Positions 47,199-59,068 of a DNA stretch of 64,000 bases are shown here, in pieces (position 1 is the stretch's first letter; the number at the start of each line of letters is the position of its first letter). The position numbers were made by a program, and so were the translations under genes. Source of the stretch: Silene conica (lineage: Eukaryota > Streptophyta > Magnoliopsida > Caryophyllales > Caryophyllaceae); assembly GCA_029255685.2 (NCBI GenBank), contig CM055317.2, positions 74,699,460 through 74,763,459 on the forward strand. Direction: 5' to 3'. The notes beneath the pieces were generated by a model. That model had not been told where the DNA came from. It was given only the letters and a program-made list of their open reading frames with translations, and searched no databases.

Positions 47199-47210
<12 letters not shown>

Positions 47211-47279
<69 letters not shown>
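47211..47279. repeat. (CT)n/(AT)n microsatellite, right flank of Micron-like element
   Basis: A (CT)n run at 47198-47211 passes into about 68 bp of AT repeat. Confidence 0.95.
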
Positions 47280-47281
<2 letters not shown>

Positions 47282-47309
47282 GATAATGATGATAAGTTGT
47301 TTATTTAAT

Positions 47310-47985
47310 TCGAATTGTAATGGGTTTTATGGAGAATTGAAATTTATAGGCAATAATTGTATAGTAATGGTTTGGTAGATTGTGAATTTGTGACTATTAG
47401 TTTTATACGGTTTTTACACGATTTTTATGTGTATTGTAATTAGTTTATTTAATGTGAATTGGAATGAGTTTTATGGAAAATTGGAATCAGATGTTTTTTT
47501 ATTAAATATAGAGTTTTGTAAGCAATAATTGTACACAATTAATCAGACGTTTTTCTTTATGGAAAATTGAAAAATTATAATAAGTAGTTTATTTAGTGTG
47601 AATTTGGAATGAGTTTTATGGAAAATTGGAATCAGACCTTTTTTTTTTTATTAAATATAGAGTTTTATAAGCAATAATTGTACACAATTAATCAGACGTT
47701 TTTCTTTATGGAAAATTGAAAAATTATAATAAGTAGTTTATTTAGTGTGAATTTGGAATGAGTTTTATGGAAAATTGGAATCAGACTTTTTTTTATTGAA
47801 TATATGGTTTTGTAAGCAATAATTGTACACAATTAATCTACATTTTTCTTTATGGAAAATTGGAAAATTGTAATAAGTAGTTTATTTAATGTGAATTGGA
47901 ATAAGTTTTATGGAAAATTGGAACCAAACATTTTTTTATTGAATATAGGGTTTTGTAAGCAATAATTGTACACAATTTTACACGG
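47310..47985. repeat. ~148-bp tandem repeat, 4-5 units
   Basis: Units contain GAGTTTTATGGAAAATTGGA, then TTTTGTAAGCAATAATTGTA, then ACACAATTAATC and a TTTCTTTATGGAAAATTG sub-repeat. Copies begin at about 47310, 47455, 47600, 47745 and 47890. It lies inside the Helitron, next to its 5' end. Confidence 0.85.
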
Positions 47986-48547
47986 CTTACATGGCAGTTG
48001 ACATGGCAATTATCGTTTCATTTGATTGGCTGAAAAAAACTGAAATGGTGAGGTTAAATGAGAAGCCTTGTAGAACACTTTTCTGAATTATTGTTGCGCC
48101 ACGTCAGCTATGTTACAAGATTCATTTATATATATAATGATGATGATAACTTTTGATTTGTAAAAATTCGAAAATAATATTATCCGGCCAGTAGGATGTG
48201 ACTTAAAAAGAAAATTTAAATGGGAGAATTTAAAAATTTGTTAATTTTTTTTAGTATATAGAGGATGAGGATGAAGAGAAAGGAAACTATATTTTTTAGT
48301 ATGTAATGCTAAGTTACTCTATTATTTTCTTTTAAGGTTATGAATACTTGAGATTGTATAGACTATTTTCCTTAAATTTAAGATATTTAAATAGGAAACA
48401 TATACAATAATATTTGAAATTTATCAAAAAATATATAGAAATAAAATAGGATGTCTTACTAATTATGTGAATGTAGATGCAATGATTTTAATTTTTAACC
48501 TATTGTAATAGAAATGCATGGTCACACAGCTTCTCCTATACTATGTG

Positions 48548-48557
48548 TATATAAAGG
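48548..48557 (+). promoter_or_regulatory. CRP4 TATA box
   Basis: TATATAAAGG lies 130 bp upstream of the ATG, within a promoter block nearly identical to CRP3 (GGATGTCTTACTAATTATGTG, GATGCAATGATTTT, ATGCATGGTCACAC). Confidence 0.75.
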
Positions 48558-48677
48558 CATGGTTGTGTGTGCAATTACTCATAATACATTTAGAAGAATC
48601 TAGCGACATAAAATAAAATTACATTTTCAAAAGTTTGATTTTGATTATTGTTTGTAATTTTTATTTGTCGACTAAAG

Positions 48678-49447
48678 ATGACGGGAACCTCAATCAAATT
48701 CGCTTCGATTCTAATCATCTTGGTTATTGCATCAAGTTTGTCTCCAATTCTTAACTCTCTTTTTATCAAATAATGACCTAATTTAAAATTTTATGCAACA
48801 TAACATGTTATGTTATGTGTTGATCCTAATCCAATTTTGTTGATTTTCGAATTCTATGTTATCGTCAAGTTCTGTCATCAAAGTTTGCGTATTTTAAGAA
48901 ATTTAAGTTTTTTTAATGCATCATAATTCACGAATATACAAAATGAAATGTATTTGCGAGCGTACAACTAAATCAAGTTAAATTGATGTTTTCCTGTATT
49001 ATTATCATTAAGTACATTATTTTTGATTGAGAATCGCGTATTGGGATAAACTTATATTGATAAATTTAAGTTAAAATTTCAGGACTGTGTAATATATGTG
49101 TCTAGGTACGGTTGTAAAATATTGTTGACGAACACGATCAACTAAGCACATACTAGGCCGAATGAAGTAGATGTGTGAATGTGATAACTAATCCGACATG
49201 TATGACACTCGAGATTGCAGGTATGACAATAGCCACAACAGGATGCAAAGTAAATAGCGATTGCTTCAAGTATTGTGGAGGATCAAAGCTTGCAACATGT
49301 TCACAAGGCGAGTGTTCTTGTACTATCGGCCATCAAGCTGCCTATCAAGTTAATACTAATAAACATAAATGTCGCTCTAATGCCGATTGCCCCTCGCTGT
49401 GTCGCCCTTGCTTGGATCAACAATATTGCGGCGGTTGCCTTGTTTAA
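48678..49447 (+). CDS. CRP4: secreted 12-cysteine two-domain peptide
   Basis: Exons 48678-48735 and 49221-49447 with a 485-bp phase-1 intron give 94 residues. The signal peptide starts MTGTSIKFAS and runs through MTIATT; the mature peptide starts near GCK and has about 68 residues. The 12 cysteines are spaced C-x5-C-x3-C-x7-C-x4-C-x-C-x16-C-x5-C-x3-C-x2-C-x5-C-x2-C. The C-terminal domain equals CRP3 almost residue for residue, whereas the first domain (CKVNSDCFKYC) is closer to CRP2. This mosaic could reflect gene conversion or selection. An in-frame ATG within the intron at 49175 is not expected to be used. Confidence 0.86.
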
Positions 49448-50018
49448 TACTTTCATCTATTCTACTCCACATTCATCGTTGCTGAATTCATATTTTGGTG
49501 CACACATTCGTTTCGAGGTTACTAATTTGTGGTTTTGTTGATTAATTACTTTTTAATGAATCAAAGTGTTTGAATTATTTCCATTTTCAGTTATATATGA
49601 TTGTGTTATTACCATCGTCTAAAGAGTCGTCTATGTATGACTTCCACTCGTAAAACATATATTATTATTATTCTTGTGCGGAAGCGTTGATACTTCTTTG
49701 TTGGGCCTCTACTATGTCGGTGTCCACTCTATGTAAATATGTAATAGTACAATATTATCTATTATAGACCATGCACTCGCGAATTTATTCTTGCGATTCT
49801 TCCCAAAAAGTCTCATGCATACTATTATATATTATGTGGTTCATTATAAAAAAGATCTTTTATCTTTATAGTTTATACTACAAATTTAAGATATGAGTTT
49901 GCATCCTACCAATCATTCCAACAAAACTTAATAGTTTCAATCAATATCCGGCAACATCATACCCGTATTTTAAACTTTAATTTTAATAACATCTCCTGTA
50001 AAACAAATACATTATATA
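49448..50018. other. CRP4 3' flank
   Basis: 49510-49660 matches the CRP3 3' flank. 49676-49770 (TGTGCGGAAGCGTTGATAC and TTGTTGGGCCTCTAC) recurs at 60284-60360, so it is a dispersed or duplicated repeat. No gene. Confidence 0.55.
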
Positions 50019-50023
50019 TATTT
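50019..50023. other. Copia target-site duplication, left
   Basis: TATTT, matched by 54912-54916 on the other side of the element. Confidence 0.85.
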
Positions 50024-50690
50024 TGAAAGAATAAGAACGAACTGATCAGAATAAACCTTAATCGAGACGCCGTGTAAGACACTGCCCTAAATCAGTAAGA
50101 CCCCCACACAGGTGCTCCTTGGGTTCCGTGGTCACCGATTTCAGGGTTAACGCCTCCTTCCGCACAGTGGTGCACTCCACAGACGGAAGTGGGAACTGCT
50201 CTCAAATAACCAGAAATATATGTAATAGAGATGAAGGAGAAGTTATGTTGTAGTTTTTCTGATTGTGTAAAATGGTTTGGAAAGACCAGAATATATAGGT
50301 GTAGGGATGATGCTCTAACAGTCATAAAATCTGAGGGATTTATGACCATTAAAGCAGAGAATAAATTGCATTAAAACAAAGAATTAAGTAGTGATTTTAT
50401 GATGAATAAATCCCAACGACTAGAATTCTAACAACTAGAATCCGAGGACTTAGTTTGGACTCGGAGCAAAAATATAGCCCCACCGCACACCGCGCACGTG
50501 TCACGAACCGAACCGAACGGACGGCGGCGGCGGCGCGCGCGTGGGGAGACTTGGGCCTCTCCACTATTATCTAGTTAACACTAGATAACATGCTTCCATA
50601 TATAAAGTAAGAACCCCCCCCCCCCCCACTATTCTACCAATGTGGGACAAAGTTCTTACTTCAAGTTTGGAGCAACCTCCTACTCCAACA
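50024..50690 (-). mobile_element. Copia 3' LTR (667 bp)
   Basis: In element orientation it starts TGTTGGAGTAGGAGG and ends CTTATTCTTTCA. A polypurine tract (GGACCAAGTGGGGGAT in element sense) lies directly inside. It differs from the other LTR by about four transitions, a C-run expansion (16 C at 50613-50628) and a GGC-repeat length change. Confidence 0.95.
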
Positions 50691-51140
50691 ATCCCCCACT
50701 TGGTCCAAACTTAAGTTTAACAAAAGAAGAGTAATGAAAGAAAAAGGAAAAAATGTGATCAGGTGAACAATGTCTTGAACCTGTCAATAAGAAGAGATGA
50801 GAACAGCTCCCTCGAGTAACATATGGCCCAAACCCTGTCTCATGATTGCATTAGAGAATTAGCCCACATCTAATCTCACAGGAGGTGGCCAACACTCCAC
50901 AATCACGTAGGTGAGTCCATCAAGTGTGTACTACACACACCACTCAAACCTTTGAGGTATGGAACTCATTAAGGACTACCACCTGTCCAACCTTACACAG
51001 TAGTAATTAAACCTGCTAAAAGGGATAAACTGAATAACATCCTTTATTCTGTATAATAGATAACATACAAGCAATGCTCGACGATTTCGTTTGACCGCAT
51101 TGAATCTGATTTACTAGATTGGGTATCCATCGTTGAAACA

Positions 51141-51827
51141 CTACCATTGTTTCGGTGCCTGTTTAAGCCCATACAATGATTTAAAAAGTTTACAAACTTT
51201 ATGTTCTTGACCAGGCACCATAAAACCATCAGGTTGATCCATATAGATCTCTTCATCGAGATCACCATTTAAAAACGCAGTTTTCACATCCATCTGATGC
51301 ACAAGCAAGTTATACATGGAAGCAATAACAAACATCACTCTAATGGAAGCAATCTTAGTGACCGGAGAATAGGTGTCAAAATAGTCTAATCCAGACTTCT
51401 GAGTGAAACCCTTAGCCACCAACCTGGCTTTAAATTTATCGATAGTCCCATCAGCTTTGAGTTTCTTCCTGAACACCCATTTACATCCTATAGGCTTACA
51501 ACCACGAGGTAAGTCAACAATTTCCCAAGTGTGGTTAGACATTATAGACTCAATCTCACTGTCAATGGCCTCTTTCCACAAAGCAGCATCAACCGATCTC
51601 ATAGCCTCATCATAGGTCTTAGGGTCATCCTCCACAATATACATTCCAACTAACTCATCATCTAGATCTCCCTCTGTAACAAAATCAGGCCCAAAGGATT
51701 TCTCAACTCTCGGTCTCTTACTCCTTCTAGGCTCAAAAGGTTGTTCACTAGATGTATCAAGATGGAGTGAAGGATTACCAACATTATCCTCATGGGAAGA
51801 GACATCTAAAGAAGAAATAGATTCCAA
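51141..51827 (-). pseudogene. Copia pol 3' part: truncated reverse transcriptase
   Basis: This frame overlaps the end of the upstream frame by 22 bp in another phase, a frameshift near 51885. It contains the start of the Copia reverse transcriptase (WKEAIDSEIESI, CKWVFRKKLKADG, FTQKSGLDYFDTYSPV, QMDVKTAFLNGDLDEEIYM, SLYGLKQAPKQW). A stop follows KQW, and a degenerate stretch of about 80 bp leads into non-coding sequence. The catalytic YVDD block and all of RNase H are absent, a deletion of more than 1 kb compared with intact family members. Confidence 0.92.
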
Positions 51828-54055
51828 AGGAAAGATGTCCTCAAAGAAAACAGCGTCTCTAGACTCAATGATAGAACCATAAATCCCGAACCTACATCCT
51901 TAGTCATGAACCTATAGGCTGCACTATTGGTGGCATAACCCACAAAGATAGAATCGACGGTTTTAGGTCCTATTTTGTCTCTTTTAAACGCAGGTAAGGC
52001 AACTTTGGCTAAACATCCCCAAACCTTTAAAAACCTCAAATTAGGTGGATAACCCTTCCAAATCTCATAAGGTGTTACATCAAGTTTCTTATGAGGTACA
52101 CGGTTTAAAACATGACATGCAGATAAAATAGCTTCCCCCCACATAAAATCGGATAACCCAGAAGATAATAACATGGCACTCATCATATCCTTTAAAGTTC
52201 GATTTTTCCTCTCGGCTATACCATTCTGTACTGGAGTATAAGGGGCTGAAAACTCATGTATAATACCGTTTTTCTGACAATATTCCACCAAAAAATCAGA
52301 TTTATATTCTCCACCATGATCAGACCTTACTCGTTTAATCTTCCTATCTAGTTGATTCTCAACCTCAGCTTTATAAATCAAAAACATGTTTTCAGCTTCA
52401 CTTTTATTTCTCAAAAGATAAACTTTGGTATATCTAGAACAATCATCCACAAAGGTCATATAATATCTCTTACCACCTTTACTCTCACAACTTTTATAAT
52501 CAGCCAAGTCGGTGTGAATAAGTTCTAACAACTCAGTTTGTCTTTTGGTCACTTCCTTAAAAGGTTTCTTAGAGTGCTTTGCTTCCACGCATACTTGACA
52601 TTTATCCATGTCATAAGAAATCAGATTAGGCAATAATTTCATTGTTTTCATGCGTTTAATGGATTTAGTGTTAACATGTCCAAGTCTAGAATGCCAAATG
52701 TCAATGGACTCAACGATGTAAGCAGAAGAAGTAGATGCATTCATTTCAACATCAAGAACAAAAAGACCACCATTACAAAAACCTTTGCCAACAAACTGAC
52801 CATTCTTAGACATGACTAACTTATCAGATTCAAAAGTGATTTTAAGACCAGCCTTATTAAGTAAAGCACCAGAAATTAAATTCCTACGCATATCAGGCAC
52901 ATAGAGCACATTATCAAGAGCTAAAGTTTTGCCAGAAGTGCGTTTCAGGTGCACCTTGCCAATGCCGAGGACTGGAACTTTGCTGGAATTTCCGACATAC
53001 ACGACCTCTTTTTCATCATCATCTTTAATCTCCTTGTAAAGAATCTTGTTGGTGCAAATATGGCGTGTAGCTCCTGTATCAACAATCCATTCCACCAAGT
53101 TTCCAACCAGATTAATTTCAGACACCATTGCTGCAATTATATCATCACCCTCACTTGAACCTTCAACGACATTAGCTTGTGGTTTGTTGAAGTTGTTATT
53201 TTTGTAACCACCACGTTGATTGTTATTTTTCTTTTGGAATTTCTGCCCATGTGCATTATTGCGGTTTCCATGCTTTTGTTGGTTCAACTCATATGCTTTC
53301 TTAGCGTTGCACTTGAAAGCTGGATGTCCAGGCTTGTCACACCACCAACAGTTTCCTGTCATTACTTTATTTGTGTTGTCAGAATTTTGTGGCTTCTTGT
53401 ACTGGTCATAGCTCCTCTTGTTTGTACCTGTATTATTCCTGTACTCAACAACATTAGCTTTAACAGTGTTAGTAGCATTAGTCCTGGCACGATCCTGACT
53501 CCTTGTTGCATCCTCGATCTTGATATGACCAATTAGTTCCTGCAATTTCATATCCTTCTTCTTATGCCTCAAATGCTTCTTATACTCATCCCAACTAGGA
53601 GAAGGCAACTTCTCAATAAGAGCATGAACCTGCATATACTCACATAACACCATCCATTCTCCAAGAATTTCAGAAACCATATTTTCGTACTCATGTATTT
53701 GATCCATAATTGGTTTTCCATCCTTAATCTCAAATTTTAACCACCTTGCTACCGCATACTTCTTAGTGCCAAAATCATCAGACCCGTATTTGGTTTCTAT
53801 AGCATCCCAAATTCCCTTTGCAGTTTTAGTTTTGTAATAGATATCAAAAAGACTATCAACCATATAGTGTAACATGACACCTCTAACAGTTCTGTTATCT
53901 TTTGCAATTTTATTATCGGGTTTGACAGTTTCAGATGAACTAGACTCCTCAGATTGTGATTCTTGAAACAAAACATAGTCTATTTCATATTGAGGAAAAT
54001 AGAACAGAATTTTTTCAGACCATCTTTTATAATTTTTTCCATCTAAGAGTTCCAT
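51806..54055 (-). CDS. Copia gag-protease-integrase polyprotein
   Basis: The 749-codon frame begins near MELLDGKNYKRWSEKILFYF, a UBN2-type gag domain (about residues 1-215). A CCHC zinc knuckle (CWWCDKPGHPAFKC) is at about 235-248. The aspartic protease motif WIVDTGATRHIC is at about 320-332. The integrase has its HHCC zinc region (from WHSRLGHV, about 452, to CQVCVEAKHS) and a DDE core (Asp in HTDLADY about 513; Asp in DHGGEY about 577; Glu in NGIAERKNR about 613). The last ~25 residues are out of frame because of the frameshift near 51885. The frame is otherwise open, consistent with a young element. Confidence 0.95.
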   Translation of the reverse strand: MELLDGKNYKRWSEKILFYFPQYEIDYVLFQESQSEESSSSETVKPDNKIAKDNRTVRGVMLHYMVDSLFDIYYKTKTAKGIWDAIETKYGSDDFGTKKYAVARWLKFEIKDGKPIMDQIHEYENMVSEILGEWMVLCEYMQVHALIEKLPSPSWDEYKKHLRHKKKDMKLQELIGHIKIEDATRSQDRARTNATNTVKANVVEYRNNTGTNKRSYDQYKKPQNSDNTNKVMTGNCWWCDKPGHPAFKCNAKKAYELNQQKHGNRNNAHGQKFQKKNNNQRGGYKNNNFNKPQANVVEGSSEGDDIIAAMVSEINLVGNLVEWIVDTGATRHICTNKILYKEIKDDDEKEVVYVGNSSKVPVLGIGKVHLKRTSGKTLALDNVLYVPDMRRNLISGALLNKAGLKITFESDKLVMSKNGQFVGKGFCNGGLFVLDVEMNASTSSAYIVESIDIWHSRLGHVNTKSIKRMKTMKLLPNLISYDMDKCQVCVEAKHSKKPFKEVTKRQTELLELIHTDLADYKSCESKGGKRYYMTFVDDCSRYTKVYLLRNKSEAENMFLIYKAEVENQLDRKIKRVRSDHGGEYKSDFLVEYCQKNGIIHEFSAPYTPVQNGIAERKNRTLKDMMSAMLLSSGLSDFMWGEAILSACHVLNRVPHKKLDVTPYEIWKGYPPNLRFLKVWGCLAKVALPAFKRDKIGPKTVDSIFVGYATNSAAYRFMTKDVGSGFMVLSLSLETLFSLRTSFLWNLFLL

Positions 54056-54247
54056 TTTTGAGAGGTCTGGAACGATTTTGTGTTACATATTGAAATGGTT
54101 AACAGAATTATTAGGATTGGGATTGACAGTAACAATTTCTCGGTTGACATTAGAATTGTCAGAATTAGTAGATGGATTTGTCATTGTGAAAAAATATAAA
54201 AACAGAATATAAAACAGAGATCAGAAAGTTCTATTACTGATTTAGAT

Positions 54248-54911
54248 TGAAAGAATAAGAACGAACTGATCAGAATAAACCTTAATCGAGACGCCGTGTA
54301 AGACACTGCCCTAAATCAGTAAGACCCCCACACAGGTGCTCCTTGGGTTCCGTGGTCACCGATTCCAGGGTTAACGCCTCCTTCCGCACAGTGGTGCACT
54401 CCACAGACGGAAGTGGGAACTGCTCTCAAATAACCAGAAATATATGTAATAGAGATGAAGGAGAAGTTATGTTGTAGTTTTTCTGATTGTGTAAAATGGT
54501 TTGGAAAGACCAGAATATATAGGTGTAGGGATGATGCTCTAACAGTCATAAAATCTGAGGGATTTATGACCATTAAAGCAGAGAATAAATTGCATTAAAA
54601 CAAAGAATTAAGTAGTGATTTTATGATGAATAAATCCCAACGACTAGAATTCTAACAGCTAGAATCCGAGGACTTAATTTGGACTCGGAGCAAAAATATA
54701 GCCCCACCGCACACCGCGCACGTGTCACGAACCGAACCGAACGGACGACGGCGGCGGCGACGGCGCGCGCGTGGGGAGACTTAGGCCTCTCCACTATTAT
54801 CTAGTTAACACTAGATAACATGCTTCCATATATAAAGTAAGAACCCCCACTATTCTACCAATGTGGGACAAAGTTCTTACTTCAAGTTTGGAGCAACCTC
54901 CTACTCCAACA
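54248..54911 (-). mobile_element. Copia 5' LTR (664 bp)
   Basis: It matches the LTR at 50024. It contains a very GC-rich patch (GGCGGCGGCGACGGCGCGCG region at about 54745-54775) and a TATATAAAG motif near 54829. I could not identify a standard tRNA-Met primer-binding site next to it. Confidence 0.95.
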
Positions 54912-55036
54912 TATTTCAAACTTTAGAAGGATATATAAAGTAAGAACCCCCACTATTCTACCAATGTGGGACAAAGTTCTTACTTCAAGTTTGGAGCAAC
55001 CTCCTACTCCAACATATTTCAAACTTTAGAAGGATA
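54831..55036. repeat. 103-bp tandem duplication across LTR/flank junction
   Basis: Units 54831-54933 and 54934-55036 each contain the last 81 bp of the LTR, the TATTT duplication and CAAACTTTAGAAGGAT from the host flank. Both LTR and host sequence are in the unit, so the duplication followed insertion. Confidence 0.9.
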
Positions 55037-55792
55037 TAAAAGCAATATCTGTAAAACAAAAATAAATCAATTCAAGATTATTCCAACATAACAATCTACA
55101 TTTATAAGACTTAGAGCATCTTTGATGTAGCTTGTTAAAAAAAGTTTTTGTTTTTGAAACTTAATTTATAAAATTGTTTTTCAAAACCAGAAATATCAAA
55201 TTGCTGTTTCTATCTTTCACAACACTAATCAATTACAGTAGATTATACTAATTGACACAAAATCAATATTATTACAAAAAATATTGTTACAAACAATATT
55301 AAATAAAAAACAAGCACTTGACATATCTAATTTTAGAAGTAATGAAAAGAAGAGATGCATTTGTAATATGAAAATAAAGAAATTTAGGATTAGGATGATA
55401 GCAATGTTGGGGAAAAAATAATAGTAATATTTAATTATAGATAGTAGCATAAAAAATTTGAACTTATCTTAATTAATGATATATTTTAATTAATGGTTTA
55501 ATTGTGTAAGTCGAGACACACTCTGCATAAATCATTAAAACAATATGAGAAATTGTATTAGTATTAAAAAAATTCAACACAAAATGAAATTTGCATCAAG
55601 TTGCAAATATTTGGATGGAGTTAGGTTAGACCCCATATGGGACGAGTAATTGCGGACCCATGTGGACAGGGTCAGGTCAAATGAGACACATGTAAACGGG
55701 TCAGGTGAATATTCAACAATATCCTATTTCTCATATATTCTCTCCCCGCCCAAATCTTTTTTTTTCTCATGCCCTTGTTAATCTCGGGTTCT

Positions 55793-56612
55793 GATTTTCG
55801 CAATACACATTTTACTCGATGCAGTACACTGTTGACAATTTTACCCCTCTCATTTTCCTTTTTATTTCCTCTCTCTAGTCCATCTCTAATTTTCTCTCCA
55901 ATATCAAAATGTGTACAACGAAAAGTAATTTATTTTCTCAGTACATTTTTAGTCAATACAGTAAAATGTGTACTACGAAAATCAATAGTATAAGTATTAT
56001 TAGTTTTATTTTAATTTTTATTATTTTATTACTTTTTTGTACCCTATTTTCATAACGAGTAATTTTATAGAAACAATATGCGCGAAAATTAACGTAAGGT
56101 AACATAATAATTAAGAATATATTGAAAAAAAAGGAAAAGAAACGAAAAATAATTGTACTACTTTGAGTAAAACGAAAAAAAAACACAAATTAATGAAATA
56201 CGTTTGCTTAGTACTAATTGACAAAGATTGATTAAGCAATTAAGATATGTTGATTTGATTTCTAAATCAATTGAAGTATTACGTAGTATTAAGCATGTCA
56301 ATTCGTTTCTAAATAATTAACAATAATTCTTCTTTTCATGTTGCTGAACAAACCCATATAAAAAAGAAAATATATTATTAAAAAAACAATCAAATTACTA
56401 AGTAATATAAGATTAATGAATTAATTATATGTTCGTCACTTGAATAATCGTTCATAGTTGTAAATTCTTAATGGGATGGAAGATGGTAAAAGTTTCAATA
56501 TTAGAGAGAAGGAAGAGAGAATTAGGTTTAATGTTTTTCTAGAGAAGGGCAACAAATGGAAAATTTGGTGTAAAAAGTACTATATTGGGTAAAAAACGTA
56601 CTGCGAAAATAA
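55793..56612. mobile_element. TIR element with TTTTCGCAGTAC ends
   Basis: Diverged inverted repeats of about 45 bp bound the segment: GATTTTCGCAATACACATTT on the left, ATTTTCGCAGTACGTTTTTT reversed on the right. Related motifs (GTACTACGAAAATC) occur inside near 55970. No transposase frame. Superfamily uncertain. Confidence 0.45.
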
Positions 56613-57480
56613 ATTACGTTAATCTTATCTATATTAATACAAAACATTTAACTCATCCTCATTAACCCACTTCATCATATCCAACCTTTTTTTAATAAAA
56701 AAATAGTAATGTGGGACCCACATTAATGTTTTTGGATTTATTTTTGAAAAGCCTCTATATTTTTTTTATGTACGTAAATGTTTACATTTATGTTTTTACG
56801 TAAACATTAACAAATAATGATAAAGTGAATAAATTGAGAGCAACATTTTTTCCTAAAATTGAATTTTCATGATAAAAAATTATTTTTAAACACATCAGTT
56901 TGTATATTAGTTACTTCAATAATCAATTACCATAACTTATATCTGATAATTAATATATCCAATATATTAATCAATAAAAAAATCAAAAATTAATAACAAT
57001 TGAAAAATTATAAACTAAATTATGGGCGTATTAAATAACTAAAGCAAATACAACAATCGCATGTTTGTAGATTTTTTCCCCAGTATACAAATGAAGGTTT
57101 AAATTAAAGAGCAATTTTTTCAGGAGTTAAGACTCGTAAGACCTTTACAAATTCTCATTTAAAATGAGCAATAATTCGATGGATCAAGTATTATTCATAA
57201 GACAGAAGTGGAATGTATTGAAAATAATGAAATATTCTTCTGATCTATGCAAGTGGGGGGTAGTTAACCCATTTTATCCTTAAGATATATATATATAATC
57301 ATCTTAAGCAAGACTTATTATAACCCAATTGAGGTTAGTTTATGGCTAAAGACAACTCAATTTGGTTCACATGTTCATAAAAAATAAGTTATTGTTAAAA
57401 TATGAATAAAACATATAAAAATGAAAAAAATTTATTGAGTTAATTATTTTAATACTTTTAATTACAAAAATAGGTTATTG

Positions 57481-57483
<3 letters not shown>

Positions 57484-57575
<92 letters not shown>
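57484..57575. repeat. (AT)n microsatellite
   Basis: About 92 bp of AT repeat bordering the element at 57576. Confidence 0.95.
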
Positions 57576-58505
<930 letters not shown>

Positions 58506-59068
58506 TAATGTCGACAACGAATATATTTAGTATTGAGAGTAAATTTTTATTTAATTATTTTCATCAAATATTGTTAACTCAAAATTGACACTTAACGGCT
58601 AATGCATTATGCATATTAAGTGTGTCATTTACAATCTCTTAATTGCAAGTGTAATCTATATTTGAAGTTAAAATTCTTAGATATTGTTTTCAAACTTAAT
58701 TAATATTTTATTAAAACATTGTTTAAAATGCATACCCGTGCAATTTGCACGGGTTAAAACTAATTTAATTTATTATTAAATGATTATCAATTCGTTTTTC
58801 CCGTGTTAAATTAATTTATCATGTTTGAACGCTAAATACGTGCAATATTTTAACCGATTTAGCATGTGTAAGTTTCAGACATGTGCACTATTGACACGTG
58901 TTTTACTCTATTAATCTATTATCATTATCAAATAATAATCATATTTTTTTTTAATATATTTTAAATATTAATCATTATATTAATATTCTAAAAAACATAA
59001 CCCTGCAATTTTACACAGGTTGAAAACTAATTTTTTTTAATAATATTACAAACTCACTATAAAATTAA

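Larger units (their letters stand above)
44925..47210. mobile_element. Micron-like element between (AT)n tracts
   Basis: The left end AGAACGATTATACGATGCAT and the right end (reversed) GAACGATCATTCGGTGCATA form inverted repeats of about 30 bp through ACGGTGAGAAC. The right end extends further out to GGCAAGATCCGGTGAG, a motif shared with the left end of the element at 57576. AT microsatellites border both sides, as described for rice Micron elements. It carries the tandem repeat at 45008-46040 and a possible captured exon at 46071. Confidence 0.6.
44025..48140 (-). mobile_element. Helitron (minus), carrying nested repeats
   Basis: The 3' end on the minus strand has hairpin CCCCGTAATTTTTCACGGG then TGTTACCCTAG, with A44024 before it on the + strand. 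The same terminal family occurs at 61864. The 5' end is placed at GA before T48141, where the minus strand starts TCATTATATATATAAATG; a GCGCCACGTCAGC motif lies just inside. The 3' end is firm, the 5' end less so. The (AT)n-flanked element at 44925-47210 is nested within it. Confidence 0.6.
50024..54911 (-). mobile_element. Young, internally deleted Ty1/Copia retrotransposon
   Basis: Two nearly identical LTRs (50024-50690 and 54248-54911), a 5-bp target duplication TATTT, a polypurine tract and a gag-pol on the minus strand define a complete insertion of 4,888 bp. The order gag, protease, integrase, reverse transcriptase marks it as Copia. The reverse transcriptase is cut short and RNase H is missing, and a frameshift lies between integrase and reverse transcriptase, so it cannot move on its own. 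The near-identity of the LTRs suggests a recent insertion. Confidence 0.95.

Noticed and set aside
49175..49447. CRP4 as a single-exon gene starting at the intronic ATG (90 codons)
   Set aside because: The frame crosses a conserved acceptor GATTGCAG that is used in all four copies, and the upstream exon 1 is conserved with a matching phase.
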